From the NCBI RefSeq assembly GCF_001715195.1, contig NZ_MDWE01000039.1:1-32247 (forward strand): a DNA stretch of 32,247 nt, in the 5' to 3' direction. The notes under the pieces were generated by a model, which worked only from the letters and a program-made list of their open reading frames with translations, did no database searches and had not been told where the DNA came from. Of this stretch, positions 17,761 to 27,800 are shown piece by piece (positions within the stretch are counted from its first letter, which is position 1; each line of letters opens with the position of its first letter). The translations under genes were made by a program, and so were the position numbers. Source of the stretch: Rhodohalobacter halophilus. Its GTDB lineage: Bacteria > Bacteroidota > Rhodothermia > Balneolales > Balneolaceae.

Positions 17761-18234
17761 ATGAAATACCTACTATTTCTATTATTCTTTATAACAGTCA
17801 GCTGCCAGCCTAACTCAAACTCGGTCTCAGCTATTGAGATTGATTATTTGCATGTCGATAACTTAGAGGAAGGGCATTGGATCGAAATAGACGGTGTGCG
17901 GTTTGAACATGTTAAAGCGTTCGAAGAAGTTGATGAACGGCTATTTACACTACCGGCTTCCAGAATAACAAGGGGAGCTGAATTCAGACAACAGGAGTTT
18001 ACAGAACCGATGGCCTCTATTAATATTGCTATTATGCTGGCCGGATACCTCCATAATATCAATGTTGCGGAAAATCTGAACGTCAGCCACGATCATACCT
18101 ACCGAATCATTAATACCCCGCTTCTTCATACTCAAGGAAAACTTCAATTTATCAGAACTGATTCCTCTGATATTGAGATATCCTACTCGGATGACTATCC
18201 GGCCAGAGTACAAGTCATAGATATTAACAACTAA
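17761..18234 (+). CDS. Putative small lipoprotein of unknown function
   Basis: 157-residue protein I do not recognise. It has a lipoprotein signal peptide with lipobox ITVSC (Cys15) and a Ser/Asn-rich linker. The mature domain is predominantly beta by appearance (GHWIEIDGVRFEHVKAFEEV, MASINIAIMLAGYLHNINVA, LQFIRTDSSDIEISYSDD). No catalytic motif is seen. It lies beside the decayed IS30 element, is preceded by 265 non-coding bases, and converges on the SGNH-lipoprotein gene, with only 32 bases between the two stops. It is single-copy in the window. Confidence 0.7.
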   Translation: MKYLLFLLFFITVSCQPNSNSVSAIEIDYLHVDNLEEGHWIEIDGVRFEHVKAFEEVDERLFTLPASRITRGAEFRQQEFTEPMASINIAIMLAGYLHNINVAENLNVSHDHTYRIINTPLLHTQGKLQFIRTDSSDIEISYSDDYPARVQVIDINN

Positions 18235-18266
18235 TATCTACCCGGCCATATCTGTTCAACATGGAG

Positions 18267-19718
18267 CTATTGAACTGAAAAAAGAGTTCCCGGGTAACTG
18301 TTCACATCAATAGGCTGAACTGACAACTTGAAGACCCGATTAATCAGGGTGATCAACTCATTGGTAACTAATGCCTGTCCGCGTGGATTTAGATATACAC
18401 CATCTGCAGAATAAATTCCATTTCGTGACCAATTCACACCGATATCCACTCCATCTATCAATATTTCTCCATCTGCTGCTTTTTGAATAGTGGCCGATAT
18501 GTCAAGCAGATGAACGCGATCACTATTTACAGACTGCATTTTTATCCAATCGTTGTACTCTGTTAAAATTTCCATGAAATAGGATTGCTGATTTTCTGTC
18601 AGCACGTGCACATCCGCTATCGGTTCTGTTTTTCCGTATTGATCGTTTTCTTTAAATAAATTCAGAAATGAATAGAGCAGCATTTCACCCTCCCTCATCT
18701 GGCGAATTTGTGGCAGCTCTGAACCATCTTCAAGAGTTACAACCGAAAGGTCAGAATCCTCGATTACCCTTGCACGAAATTGATCACCCCCATCACTGTC
18801 AAAGTCTATAAACGGTCTCTTCCCTCTCGTCTCACTTTCTTCAGACAAGTTGTACTCTCTCACTTGAGCATTAAATTCACGGTAGTAATCATTTAATGAG
18901 CCAATCTCTGAAAACGTAATATCAAATCCCGAAACCATATGATATGGAATTGTGGAAAAATAGGGGCCGTAGAGGGGATTAGAAACGGTCGTTACGATAA
19001 CATCACTCTCAGTTTCGCTCAGAATTCGTGTAATTAAGTCGTTAATTGAATCTCTGTATAGATCGAAGTGTGTGAAGCCAGTTTCCATGATTGTTTGCGG
19101 ATTGCTCCCACCGACACCTGTAGCACCATACATCAGGTAACCGATTAAATCGTCTGTCCCCTGGTTTAACAGAACAACAGACGGATCTGAATTAATCACA
19201 TGATCTGCTATCGATTGATCAGGAGTGATGGGAAGTCGGTCTGCAAATATATTCTCAACCTGATTACGCTCAGCATCCAATTGATAAGAGCGTAATCCCG
19301 GTACCGAATAGTTCTTTAAAAATTCGACCGGACCGTTCCAGACTTCAGGAAGTTCACCGTCAACTGTACTTCTAAAAGGAAAGTTTGATTGTCCAATCTC
19401 CCGGTACAGCTCATAAAAACCTGTTGTCTGCTCTTCAAATAGATTATAGCCGCGAGTGGATTGAACATCAGGTTGTAAAAACAGATCCGCTCCGTAGAAC
19501 TCATTAATCTTTATACCAAGCAGGTTGGGGTACGCAAAGTTCTGTTTGTCTGCAATTAAAACTCCATCCATAGCCCCGGAGCTAAATCCATCGCCAATCA
19601 CATAGAAACGTGAAAAATCGATTCCATCAAAATGATCCGCCTCCTCTTCGGGTTCAGGAAAGGTGTATGAACATCCTGTCAATAATATGAGTGCTATAAA
19701 AGATAGTGAGAGTTTCAT
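18267..19718 (-). CDS. SGNH/GDSL-fold lipoprotein with degraded active site, partner of the TonB receptor
   Basis: 483-residue lipoprotein. I start it at the ATG 19716-19718 because that places the signal peptide and lipobox (LLTGC, Cys16) at the N-terminus, followed by a very acidic linker; a longer frame to 19769 would bury the signal peptide. It resembles the Bacteroidota SGNH-hydrolase lipoproteins whose first block reads GNSLTAG: here VIGDGFSSG (~40-48) has Gly44 in the catalytic Ser place. Block II is SVPGLR (~138-143). Block III reads GTDDLIGY (~187-194) where the family has GNNDVLGY, so the Asn is Asp. Block V reads DGVYLNPRGQALVTNE (~439-454) with Tyr442 in the place of His. Fold kept, catalysis probably lost. 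The ATG is one base from the stop of the TonB receptor, so the two are translationally coupled; a substrate-binding lid role is inference. Confidence 0.8.
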   Translation of the reverse strand: MKLSLSFIALILLTGCSYTFPEPEEEADHFDGIDFSRFYVIGDGFSSGAMDGVLIADKQNFAYPNLLGIKINEFYGADLFLQPDVQSTRGYNLFEEQTTGFYELYREIGQSNFPFRSTVDGELPEVWNGPVEFLKNYSVPGLRSYQLDAERNQVENIFADRLPITPDQSIADHVINSDPSVVLLNQGTDDLIGYLMYGATGVGGSNPQTIMETGFTHFDLYRDSINDLITRILSETESDVIVTTVSNPLYGPYFSTIPYHMVSGFDITFSEIGSLNDYYREFNAQVREYNLSEESETRGKRPFIDFDSDGGDQFRARVIEDSDLSVVTLEDGSELPQIRQMREGEMLLYSFLNLFKENDQYGKTEPIADVHVLTENQQSYFMEILTEYNDWIKMQSVNSDRVHLLDISATIQKAADGEILIDGVDIGVNWSRNGIYSADGVYLNPRGQALVTNELITLINRVFKLSVQPIDVNSYPGTLFSVQ

Positions 19719-19719
19719 C

Positions 19720-22700
19720 TTAAAAGATTCCCGGATTATAGGTAAATGTTGCAAAAACGATAGAGCCAATTGCCGGACCGCCGAACATGTTGGTATATCT
19801 CCTCACGCCCATATTGGTAAATCCGGCTTTTATCAAACTGTTGAGCGCCGGAATCCCAACATTCAACTGAAAGTCGAAATGCCCGTACTGCTCAAGCCTG
19901 CCATCTAAAAAGGGACTTCGCCAGTTATGTGCAGCTCTGTGTCTGTAAATCATTTTGAAACCAATATTGGGAGCGATCTCCCGATTCCCCCACTCAACAT
20001 TAAACTTTAAAGGGGGTGTATTGAATCCCGGCACTAAGGGATCATCGGAATTATTTATCATTTCCGTTAATGTTCCGTTCAGCCCAAAAAAGAATGTTCC
20101 CGACTGCTGTTTCAAATCAAATGAGACCCCATGAATAGTTACCCAATCTGTGGCATTTCCGTAAACATAAAATCGATCGCTTTCAGCTGCACTGTTCAAT
20201 TGTCCCGCAGCAGCGTAAAGATCTATAGATGGGCTTGTTCGCGGCTTCACCACGCGGTGTAATCCAATAAATTGATCGTAAAAATTAACAAAATAGTTTA
20301 GATCCAGATAAAAATTGGAAGAGTAGAGACGTCTGTATCCAATTTCTATGGAGTGTGTTTTTTCCGGTTTGATACCATTAAAAAATCCCTCACCGATAAT
20401 ACCATTTTCAAGAGTATTTAGATGGATGAGCTCAGCCAGGGACCGCTCTACGTCACTTTTATTCAATTCGTTAATTACGATTTCGTTAAACTCTTCGAGA
20501 GACTGCTCAGTTACAGAGTTAAACTCCAGCTGATATGGCGATACAATTTGAGATAAACCTCCCAAGATTCGTGCATTTCCAATATCCTGGTTCAGAAACT
20601 GTTCACGTACCGTTGGAAACCTAAACCCATACTGATAGGAAAAAAGCAAATAGTGTTTATCAGCCAGCAAATAGTTTATTCCCAACTGCGGACTTACAGC
20701 CGTCCTAAAGTTTTCATTTTTATCTGCCCTTATAGCGGCAGATAATACGAGATTCTCATCTGATAGCTTTTTCACCGACTGTAGATAGGCACCATATTCA
20801 AAATTGGTAATTTCGTTACCGGTTGTGTCCGGGAAAAGCGTACCTCCTGAATTGAGCTCGTAATACCTGAATGAGATGGCTCCATTCAGTTCCAGTGAGT
20901 CAAATCTGTCTTTAGATTTAAACCCCGCCTCCACATGTGAGAGCTCAGAATTATCTCTGATGCCTGCTCCATCATCAAAATCATGACTCTTCTTTAACCT
21001 TTTAAACTCCGAGGCAAACTCTTCAGATCCCGGTTCAAGAAAGGGGCGAGCTGTTTGGTCCTGAATAAGGGTTACTCCGGAATTTGCAAAGTTTCGTGCA
21101 GCTATGCGATCACCCCTTGGTATCCCCATGAAAGGAATTCCTCTTTGGTAAGCCAAGCGATAGTCACGAAACCAGTCTTGATCGGATTTTGCAGATTCCA
21201 GTAACTGATCAGCCATTTTTACAACATCATACGAGTCACCCGATTGTTGCCAAGTTGTATAAGCTCTTGTGTACAGATATTCACTTCTCAATTCAGTGGT
21301 AAGCTGAAAAATTTCAAAACCCTCAAGCCTTATCCTGCTATCATCTGTATATAGGGTGTTCGTATATCCATATCTCCCTTCAAGTTTAAATTCCGAACTA
21401 TGCGTTGGCTTGAAATGAATTGAGCCTGCTGCTTTTCGGGTCTCTACATCATAATCTACCAGCTCATTTTCATTGTACCCGTTTCTTGTAACCGGCAAAT
21501 AAGAACCATCCGGTACACCGTCACGATCCACTGCCACGGGCAGATAGGTGAAGGACTCATCGCCATAAACATTTACTCCATTATACCCGTGTACGTCCCG
21601 ATGAGTCTCCCACGGTTCACCATATCCAATATTTTTGTAGTTATTTGCCTGCCAATCTGTACCCATGAGCCAGCTGCCGGTTATTTTTAATGCCAGACGG
21701 TCTCCAAATGATTCTGCATATCTGCCGCTAAAGTCAAACATTCCATCCCCCTCGGCAGCCCACTGGCTGCCGCCTCCCAATCTTAAATCATTGACTCCTC
21801 CTTTTACTTGTGCCGAGAAGCCGGGACTTTGAAATGGATTTTTGCTGTTAATATTCAGTACTCCGCCCATAGCACCCGGTCCGTGTAAAGAGGAAGCCGG
21901 GCCAAGAACCATCTCCATATTTGCAATATCCAGATCCGAAGGCCCCAATAGATTCCCTACCGGAAAACCTAATCCGGGTGCCTGGCTATCGATGCCGTCG
22001 GTAAGTTGAAGTACCCGGCTACTTGCCCCCGTGTTAAATCCACGAGTACTTATCGTCTGCATATTCATACTTTGTGTCGCTACATCCACCTCCCTGAGTG
22101 TGGATATCAGATCAAAAGCATCAAAAGAGGCCACCTGTTGTACATCTACACTGCTTACTCTTGAAATAGTCTGTGTAGACTGAAGTTCATCCCGGGTCAT
22201 CATATCTGCGGTTACGACAATATCCTCCTCCTGAAACATCCGTGGAGTCATCGACACTTCGATATTTGAAATATTATCAGAGTCAAAATTTCTTTCCGCC
22301 GGAAAATAGGCTACATGTGAAAATCGAATTTGAAAAGGCAGACTATAATTAAAAGTAAACCTAAAATGGCCATCTCGATTCGTAACCGTTCCAATTGGAT
22401 TTCCAACTACGATATCACTGTCATTTGAGAATATTTCAAGCTGAACATCACGTACCCGTTTTCCGGTTATCCCGTCTTTAACAACTCCCTCGATTTGAAT
22501 AGAATATGCCTTCTTCATTGTAACTATCTGAATACCATCACCGCCTGAATTGCCAAGATTAACCTCATTTCTCATGTAGTTTCTGTGAGTCAAAATAAGC
22601 CTGGTCTGATCTAAATTCTGAGCATCAATTATTATCACTCCATCTTCGCTTCCGGTACCCTCAGTAATTAATTCTCCGGTCCGGATGTTTACGAGACTGT

Positions 22701-22872
22701 ACATTACAGATGCTATTGGTAATCCTGTTTTATGATCCACAACTTCAATTATCATTTCTGAAGCACTATGCTGACCATATGCGACACTTTCAGATCTGCT
22801 CGTTTCTGAAAGGAAGATGGATAACAGAATAGTGAGGAACGATCCGGTTAGGAGTAAATAGTTTTTAGGCAT
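19720..22872 (-). CDS. TonB-dependent outer-membrane receptor (non-SusC type)
   Basis: 1050-residue TonB-dependent receptor, not of the SusC family. After a signal peptide (MPKNYLLLTGSFLTILLSIF) come two beta-sandwich domains in tandem, about residues 39-115 (MIIEVVDHKTGLPIASVMYS) and 128-210 (IEGVVKDGITGKRVRDVQLE), the second of carboxypeptidase-regulatory type. The plug follows (EDIVVTADMM, ISTRGFN, SDLDIANMEMVLGPASSLHG, GAMGGVLNINSK), then a long barrel ending in aromatic F. The SusC signatures are missing. The next gene is the SGNH-fold lipoprotein, one base downstream. Upstream, only about 60 bases separate it from the terminator after the SusD at 22995-24779, so it may have its own promoter there or be reached by read-through. 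Ligand not predictable. Confidence 0.93.
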   Translation of the reverse strand: MPKNYLLLTGSFLTILLSIFLSETSRSESVAYGQHSASEMIIEVVDHKTGLPIASVMYSLVNIRTGELITEGTGSEDGVIIIDAQNLDQTRLILTHRNYMRNEVNLGNSGGDGIQIVTMKKAYSIQIEGVVKDGITGKRVRDVQLEIFSNDSDIVVGNPIGTVTNRDGHFRFTFNYSLPFQIRFSHVAYFPAERNFDSDNISNIEVSMTPRMFQEEDIVVTADMMTRDELQSTQTISRVSSVDVQQVASFDAFDLISTLREVDVATQSMNMQTISTRGFNTGASSRVLQLTDGIDSQAPGLGFPVGNLLGPSDLDIANMEMVLGPASSLHGPGAMGGVLNINSKNPFQSPGFSAQVKGGVNDLRLGGGSQWAAEGDGMFDFSGRYAESFGDRLALKITGSWLMGTDWQANNYKNIGYGEPWETHRDVHGYNGVNVYGDESFTYLPVAVDRDGVPDGSYLPVTRNGYNENELVDYDVETRKAAGSIHFKPTHSSEFKLEGRYGYTNTLYTDDSRIRLEGFEIFQLTTELRSEYLYTRAYTTWQQSGDSYDVVKMADQLLESAKSDQDWFRDYRLAYQRGIPFMGIPRGDRIAARNFANSGVTLIQDQTARPFLEPGSEEFASEFKRLKKSHDFDDGAGIRDNSELSHVEAGFKSKDRFDSLELNGAISFRYYELNSGGTLFPDTTGNEITNFEYGAYLQSVKKLSDENLVLSAAIRADKNENFRTAVSPQLGINYLLADKHYLLFSYQYGFRFPTVREQFLNQDIGNARILGGLSQIVSPYQLEFNSVTEQSLEEFNEIVINELNKSDVERSLAELIHLNTLENGIIGEGFFNGIKPEKTHSIEIGYRRLYSSNFYLDLNYFVNFYDQFIGLHRVVKPRTSPSIDLYAAAGQLNSAAESDRFYVYGNATDWVTIHGVSFDLKQQSGTFFFGLNGTLTEMINNSDDPLVPGFNTPPLKFNVEWGNREIAPNIGFKMIYRHRAAHNWRSPFLDGRLEQYGHFDFQLNVGIPALNSLIKAGFTNMGVRRYTNMFGGPAIGSIVFATFTYNPGIF

Positions 22873-22932
22873 TTCGTAACAAATCGGTTGGAATGCTGTA
22901 AGTAGATAAAATTTCCACTAAAACGACAAATT

Positions 22933-22966
22933 AAAAAAAAGACCCGGAAGCAATTGCCCCCGAGCC
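22933..22966 (-). terminator. Intrinsic terminator after SusC/SusD operon 3
   Basis: On the - strand, GGCTCGGGGGC and GCTTCCGGGTC form an 11-bp stem (with G-U pairs) around AATT at 22941-22966, followed by eight T (22933-22940). It is 29 bases after the SusD stop and ~60 bases before the TonB receptor start, so it ends, or attenuates, the operon. Confidence 0.8.
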
Positions 22967-22994
22967 TTTTTCGGTCATCTATATAAAGTTGACT

Positions 22995-24779
22995 TTATTG
23001 GTTTCTTCTTGTCTCGTTACCGGAGTAAGTGGGTGCAGGGATATCACTGCCCATATAAGGACGGTATTTGCCTGCGGCCTCTGCATTTTCACCTACTGTT
23101 GGCAATGGTCCGCCGAAAACTTGTTCGGCCAGGTTTTTCCAGCTGTTTGAACCGGATGCAGTTCCGGGATCTCCGGCAAAATCTACCCCACCAAAGGTGT
23201 AGTTTTCTCGCTGAAGAAGTTCCAGCTCACTGCCGGGTACCGCAAAATGATTCGGCGTACCTGCTTGTAACAGATCATGCCTTCTCATGAAGAACCACTG
23301 TGTACCAACTCCACCCAGCTGATCAATCTCAATGGAGTACTCTCGTAAAAGAGCCCACTGAATTTCAGGTATGGATTCAGTACCCAGATAGTTATGACCA
23401 CCCGATAATCCATTGTAGTCAATAAATCCAATCTGGTTTGCGGGCAGATCGATACTCAACTCCATGACTCCTGTTCCTGCAGGTGTGTCATTCAGAATTT
23501 GAGCAGCATCAACTGCATTACCTGAGCTCATCAGACTTGCCTCAGCTCTGAGAAGGTCATTTTCAACGGAAGTAAACAGTGTTACCCCGTATGAAGACGG
23601 CCACCAGTCATTATTAGCAAAGAAACGAAGACTGAAGTAGTTCGTATAGAGATTAGCATTACGATTTGGATTCAAGAATCCGGGATTCGTTGTATATACG
23701 AAGTATTCAAGCCGCGGGTCATCGCTTTCAGCCGGCTCCAAACCTGCTGTGGCACCGGCCAGTTCAGCCGGATATTCAGTAGGATAGTCCGGATCCAGCA
23801 TATGCGCCATTTTTATATCTACCGGGTTATACCCAGCGCAACTACTTAAACCAGAACTTCCACAAGTAACCACGAAGTTTAGCCAGTCTGCCATATAGTT
23901 TGCAAATGTACCATCCGAACCAACATTACGTGCTGTAAAATCCGGAATAGATGAAAGAGCTTCAGGTCCGCCCAATCCTTTGTTTGCAAGTGACAGAATT
24001 TCACCCCAGTTCAATGTGGCAGCTTCATCAGCTGATCTTGCTTTACCTGCAGAAAATTTAGCTGCATAAGAGTGCGCAATATCACTGAATTGGGCAAAAT
24101 TCCAGCTATCCGCTGCATTTGGCATTGTGTTCAGTTGAAAATTAGGTGCGTTATTTGCCACAGTAACGGCATTTACGATATCGTCAACAGCTGCGTCAAT
24201 GAGATCAGAATATGGACTGAATTCAAAGCTGGTTGGATCCTGGGTCAAATCAGTGTTTTCATCAACCAGGTAAGCTTGATCATAAATCAGCCCAAGATAT
24301 CCGCGGGCGATTCCCCGGATAAAATAAGCCTGAGCCAGAACCTGATCAGTCACATCAACACCGTCTGATATAAATTCCTGACCATCATTTACTATGGCAT
24401 CTATAAGAATATTTGCAGTTGCAATACCGGAGTTCATTGCCCCCCAATATGCACTAAATGATGATGTAGCAGAATAGGAAGTAGTGTTATTCATCCGCAT
24501 CCTTGGTTCCTCCGCAAAATCCCAGTATTGACGGAAAAGGTTTGTCGATGTTGCCTGGTCGGCAAGCATATGCGGGGCTACTGCCCATGAAGTAACTACT
24601 CCTGCAAATACTTGCTGATATGCACCGTTCAGAAGTTTAAGGGTGTTTTCTACATCAGACAGAACTGCATCTCTGTCCGGCTCATTCAAGTTATCTACTG
24701 ATAGGTCTGCACAACTCTGTATAGAAAATGTGCTGACAATCAGTACAACAATCAGATATTTCAATTTTAGTAATTTCAT
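22995..24779 (-). CDS. SusD/RagB-family outer-membrane lipoprotein (operon 3)
   Basis: 594-residue SusD-like lid protein, about 100 residues longer than the two at 3552 and 11613. Lipobox SIQSC (Cys23), then ADLSVDNLNEPDRDAVLSD, the N-D-P/E-P-x-start typical of SusD. TPR-like helices include QAYFIRGIARGYLGLIYDQA, and WNFAQFSDIAHSYAAKFSAG corresponds to the helix where the family reads W-x-x-A-N-x-L-x-A-R. The C-terminal part has QWALLREYSIEIDQLGGVGT and FFMRRHDLLQAG, then RPYMGSDIPAPTYSG; the usual ER-x-EL-x-EG-x-R motif is altered. It lies 25 bases after its SusC partner and before a strong terminator. Confidence 0.93.
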   Translation of the reverse strand: MKLLKLKYLIVVLIVSTFSIQSCADLSVDNLNEPDRDAVLSDVENTLKLLNGAYQQVFAGVVTSWAVAPHMLADQATSTNLFRQYWDFAEEPRMRMNNTTSYSATSSFSAYWGAMNSGIATANILIDAIVNDGQEFISDGVDVTDQVLAQAYFIRGIARGYLGLIYDQAYLVDENTDLTQDPTSFEFSPYSDLIDAAVDDIVNAVTVANNAPNFQLNTMPNAADSWNFAQFSDIAHSYAAKFSAGKARSADEAATLNWGEILSLANKGLGGPEALSSIPDFTARNVGSDGTFANYMADWLNFVVTCGSSGLSSCAGYNPVDIKMAHMLDPDYPTEYPAELAGATAGLEPAESDDPRLEYFVYTTNPGFLNPNRNANLYTNYFSLRFFANNDWWPSSYGVTLFTSVENDLLRAEASLMSSGNAVDAAQILNDTPAGTGVMELSIDLPANQIGFIDYNGLSGGHNYLGTESIPEIQWALLREYSIEIDQLGGVGTQWFFMRRHDLLQAGTPNHFAVPGSELELLQRENYTFGGVDFAGDPGTASGSNSWKNLAEQVFGGPLPTVGENAEAAGKYRPYMGSDIPAPTYSGNETRRNQ

Positions 24780-24804
24780 AATCTTATCGTTCTACGATTT
24801 GGGG

Positions 24805-27800
24805 TTAAATTCGAACCTGTATAGAGGCACTGAACGTCCTGAAGTTTGGATAGGAGTATTCATCCAATCGGAAGTTTGTTGCATTAGTACGAAGTGCCAC
24901 TTCGGGATCAAACCCAGTATAATTGGTAAATGTAAGCAGGTTACGCCCGATGAGTGAAAACCTGACATCCTGTAAATAGTTACCAAAATATCCTAACTGT
25001 CTGTTATTAATTGTATAAGAGACAGAAAGCTCACGCAATTTCAGGAATGATGCATCCTCAACAAAGTATGATGTAGCCTGAGCACCATTGTATAAACCAT
25101 TTGCGGCCAGAAGATATTCAGGATCATATCCATTTTGTGTATAAGTTTCGAGATCTTTATGCACCAATCGGTTATAGAGTAGCTGGCGGGTATAGTTGTA
25201 GACATCTCCACCTTGTACCCAATCCCATGTCATAAATAAGCCGAGCCCCTTCCAGTTAAAGCTGGTAGATAGACCCATTTTGAAATCAGGTTCGGTATTA
25301 CCGATCATTACAACCTCTTTGTCGCCGTTCTCATCCACCAAATACATTGGACGCTCATTTGGAGTTCCGGCATCATCAGACAGAACCACATGCCCTAAAT
25401 CGTTGACTTCAAAGTCTTCCGGTGTGTAACCTCCTGCAATATTGGTTACAAAACCGTCATCGCCTACCGTCAGCTGGTCAATGGATGTAATGAGTTTGTT
25501 ACCATACATCGCACCGTAAGGAACTCCTTCCTCAAATCGGAATAGCGCAATAGCAGCTCCGCCCGGCTGTCGTGTGAATGGAGGCAATGGTCCTAAATCG
25601 GTCACTTCTTGACGATTTCTATCAAAAGACAGATTGAAATCCAACGTCATATCTCTTGTACTGATCAACTGTCCATTCAGTGCCAGCTCAAGAGTTTTAT
25701 TCTCGATCTCACCAATATTTTGCCATTGACTGCTATACGCAGATACACCTGTCAACGGAACATTCCAATAGTCATTGGTCACATTCGTTAATGCGTAATT
25801 CGCAGTAAAGTTGAAACGGTTCAGGAAAGAGATATCCAATCCGATTTCAGTTTCCGCAACGACAGAAGGCTTGATTGCAGAGTTACCCAAAACTACAGGA
25901 GTCACAGTTGTGGCAGATGCACTGTAGGTTTCGTACTGTGCCTGAAACGGCGGACGCTGTCCGGACACACCGTAGGATGCTCTAACCTTCATCTCCTGAA
26001 TATTGTTAATGTCAAAATCCTGTGTAATCCGATATGCTAAAGAGCCTCTGTAATACCACTGGTATCTCTCATCAGAACCAAAAGATGAGGAGCCGTCTCG
26101 TCTGAGCATCGCCCCGAGAATCACCTTATCCTGATAATCGATATCTGTATTAAAGATAAAATTCTCAGCTCTTTCAGTAGATTGAAATGAGGAAGCGCTA
26201 TACGTTCCCGGATCAACGGCACCTATGTTACGAATGTCAGGTACTGAATAGTTGAATCCGCTGACGGTCGTTCGAATATAATTTCTATCTTCGTACAAAT
26301 ACTTCAGAATTGTACTGAAATTGAAATCACCGACGCTGTTTACGGATTCTAACCACAATTCTGTTACTGCAGTAGACTGCTCAATATTCTCCCGCAGTTC
26401 ATAACCATTATTCAATGCCGTACTCGGTGTTGGAGTTTGGTAGCCGACAGGAGTATGGTCTGTGGTTAACTGGTATCTTGTATCTAAAGATTGACGCGCA
26501 TTGGCACTTAACCAGTCGGTTATATCATATCCGGCTGTCAATCCAAGTATATATCTGTCCCGATCTACATTTCGCTCACGATTCTGAGCAACATAGAGCG
26601 GATTCTGCCAGTTTGACCCGTCGATTGAATAACCGGTTGGATTGTTCGAGAATGTCCCATCCTCATTGGTTTCGGTCAGATCAATAAAAGGCACCGCACT
26701 CAGGGCAGAGTAGAAGTAATTTGCACCCTGTCCCTGTTCCGGGAAGAATGGATATTCTGCATTGATGTATGAACCGCTAAAGGAAACCCTGAAATTATCT
26801 GTTTGAGTGTAGTCGGCATTAAATCTTAGAGAATTTCTAACGTATCCGTCTAATCCTTCAACAACACCACCTTGGTTGTGATTTTCATAGGATGCCATAT
26901 AGGTAAAATCACTGGCTGAACTACCTATTTGCACATAGTTCGTATTGTATGGCTGACCTGAGAAAATATTATCAACATTGTCATAGGTCACAGGATAATC
27001 CTTATTAAATACTCGTTCTGTGTCATACACCTCATAACTTGGCCAAGAAGTTACAAAGCGGCCTGAAGCATCCAGCTCGGAATCATCAATCCAGGGATGT
27101 TTCTTCGTCAAAGGATAATCATTGGCAATTTCTGAAAAGCCATACTCGCTCCGTACTGTTACTCTCGGTCTGTCAATTGCATCAGAAGCTCGTTTGGTCA
27201 GAATCTGAATTACACCATTACCGGCCAATGATCCATAAATTGAGGCTGCTGCTGCTCCTTTAATGATCTCAATGGACTCGACATCCTGCATATTAATATC
27301 TTGTAGGTTACCATCTGTGATAATTCCATCAATAATAATTAATGGTGCCTGATCGCCCAGTAATGAAGTAGAGCCACGCAGGCGGATCGTAGCCGGGTTC
27401 GCCGGGTCACCCGAAGCATTTACGATGGTAAGTCCCGGTGTTTTGGATCGAATTGCAGCTCCCAGGTTTGATGCAGGTACCTCTTGGAGTTCACGCTCAC
27501 TCACTTTAGAAACTGAAAACCCAAGCTTGGTAGTTTGTGTACCCCGCCCTACACCGGTCACAACTACCTCTTCAAGGCCAAGGATATCCTGTTCAAGTGA
27601 AATATTTTGCGTTAAGGCTGTTGAACCAACCTGAATTTGTGTCGAAAACCTCTTATATCCTATATAGGTAACCGTTAATGTATAAGAGCCTTCCGGCACA
27701 TTTGAAATCTGGTATTCACCATCAACGTTTGTTGGTGCACCTCTTTGTAATTCAGCAATTACCACGTTCACTCCCGGCAATGGTTCACCGGTTCTTGAAT

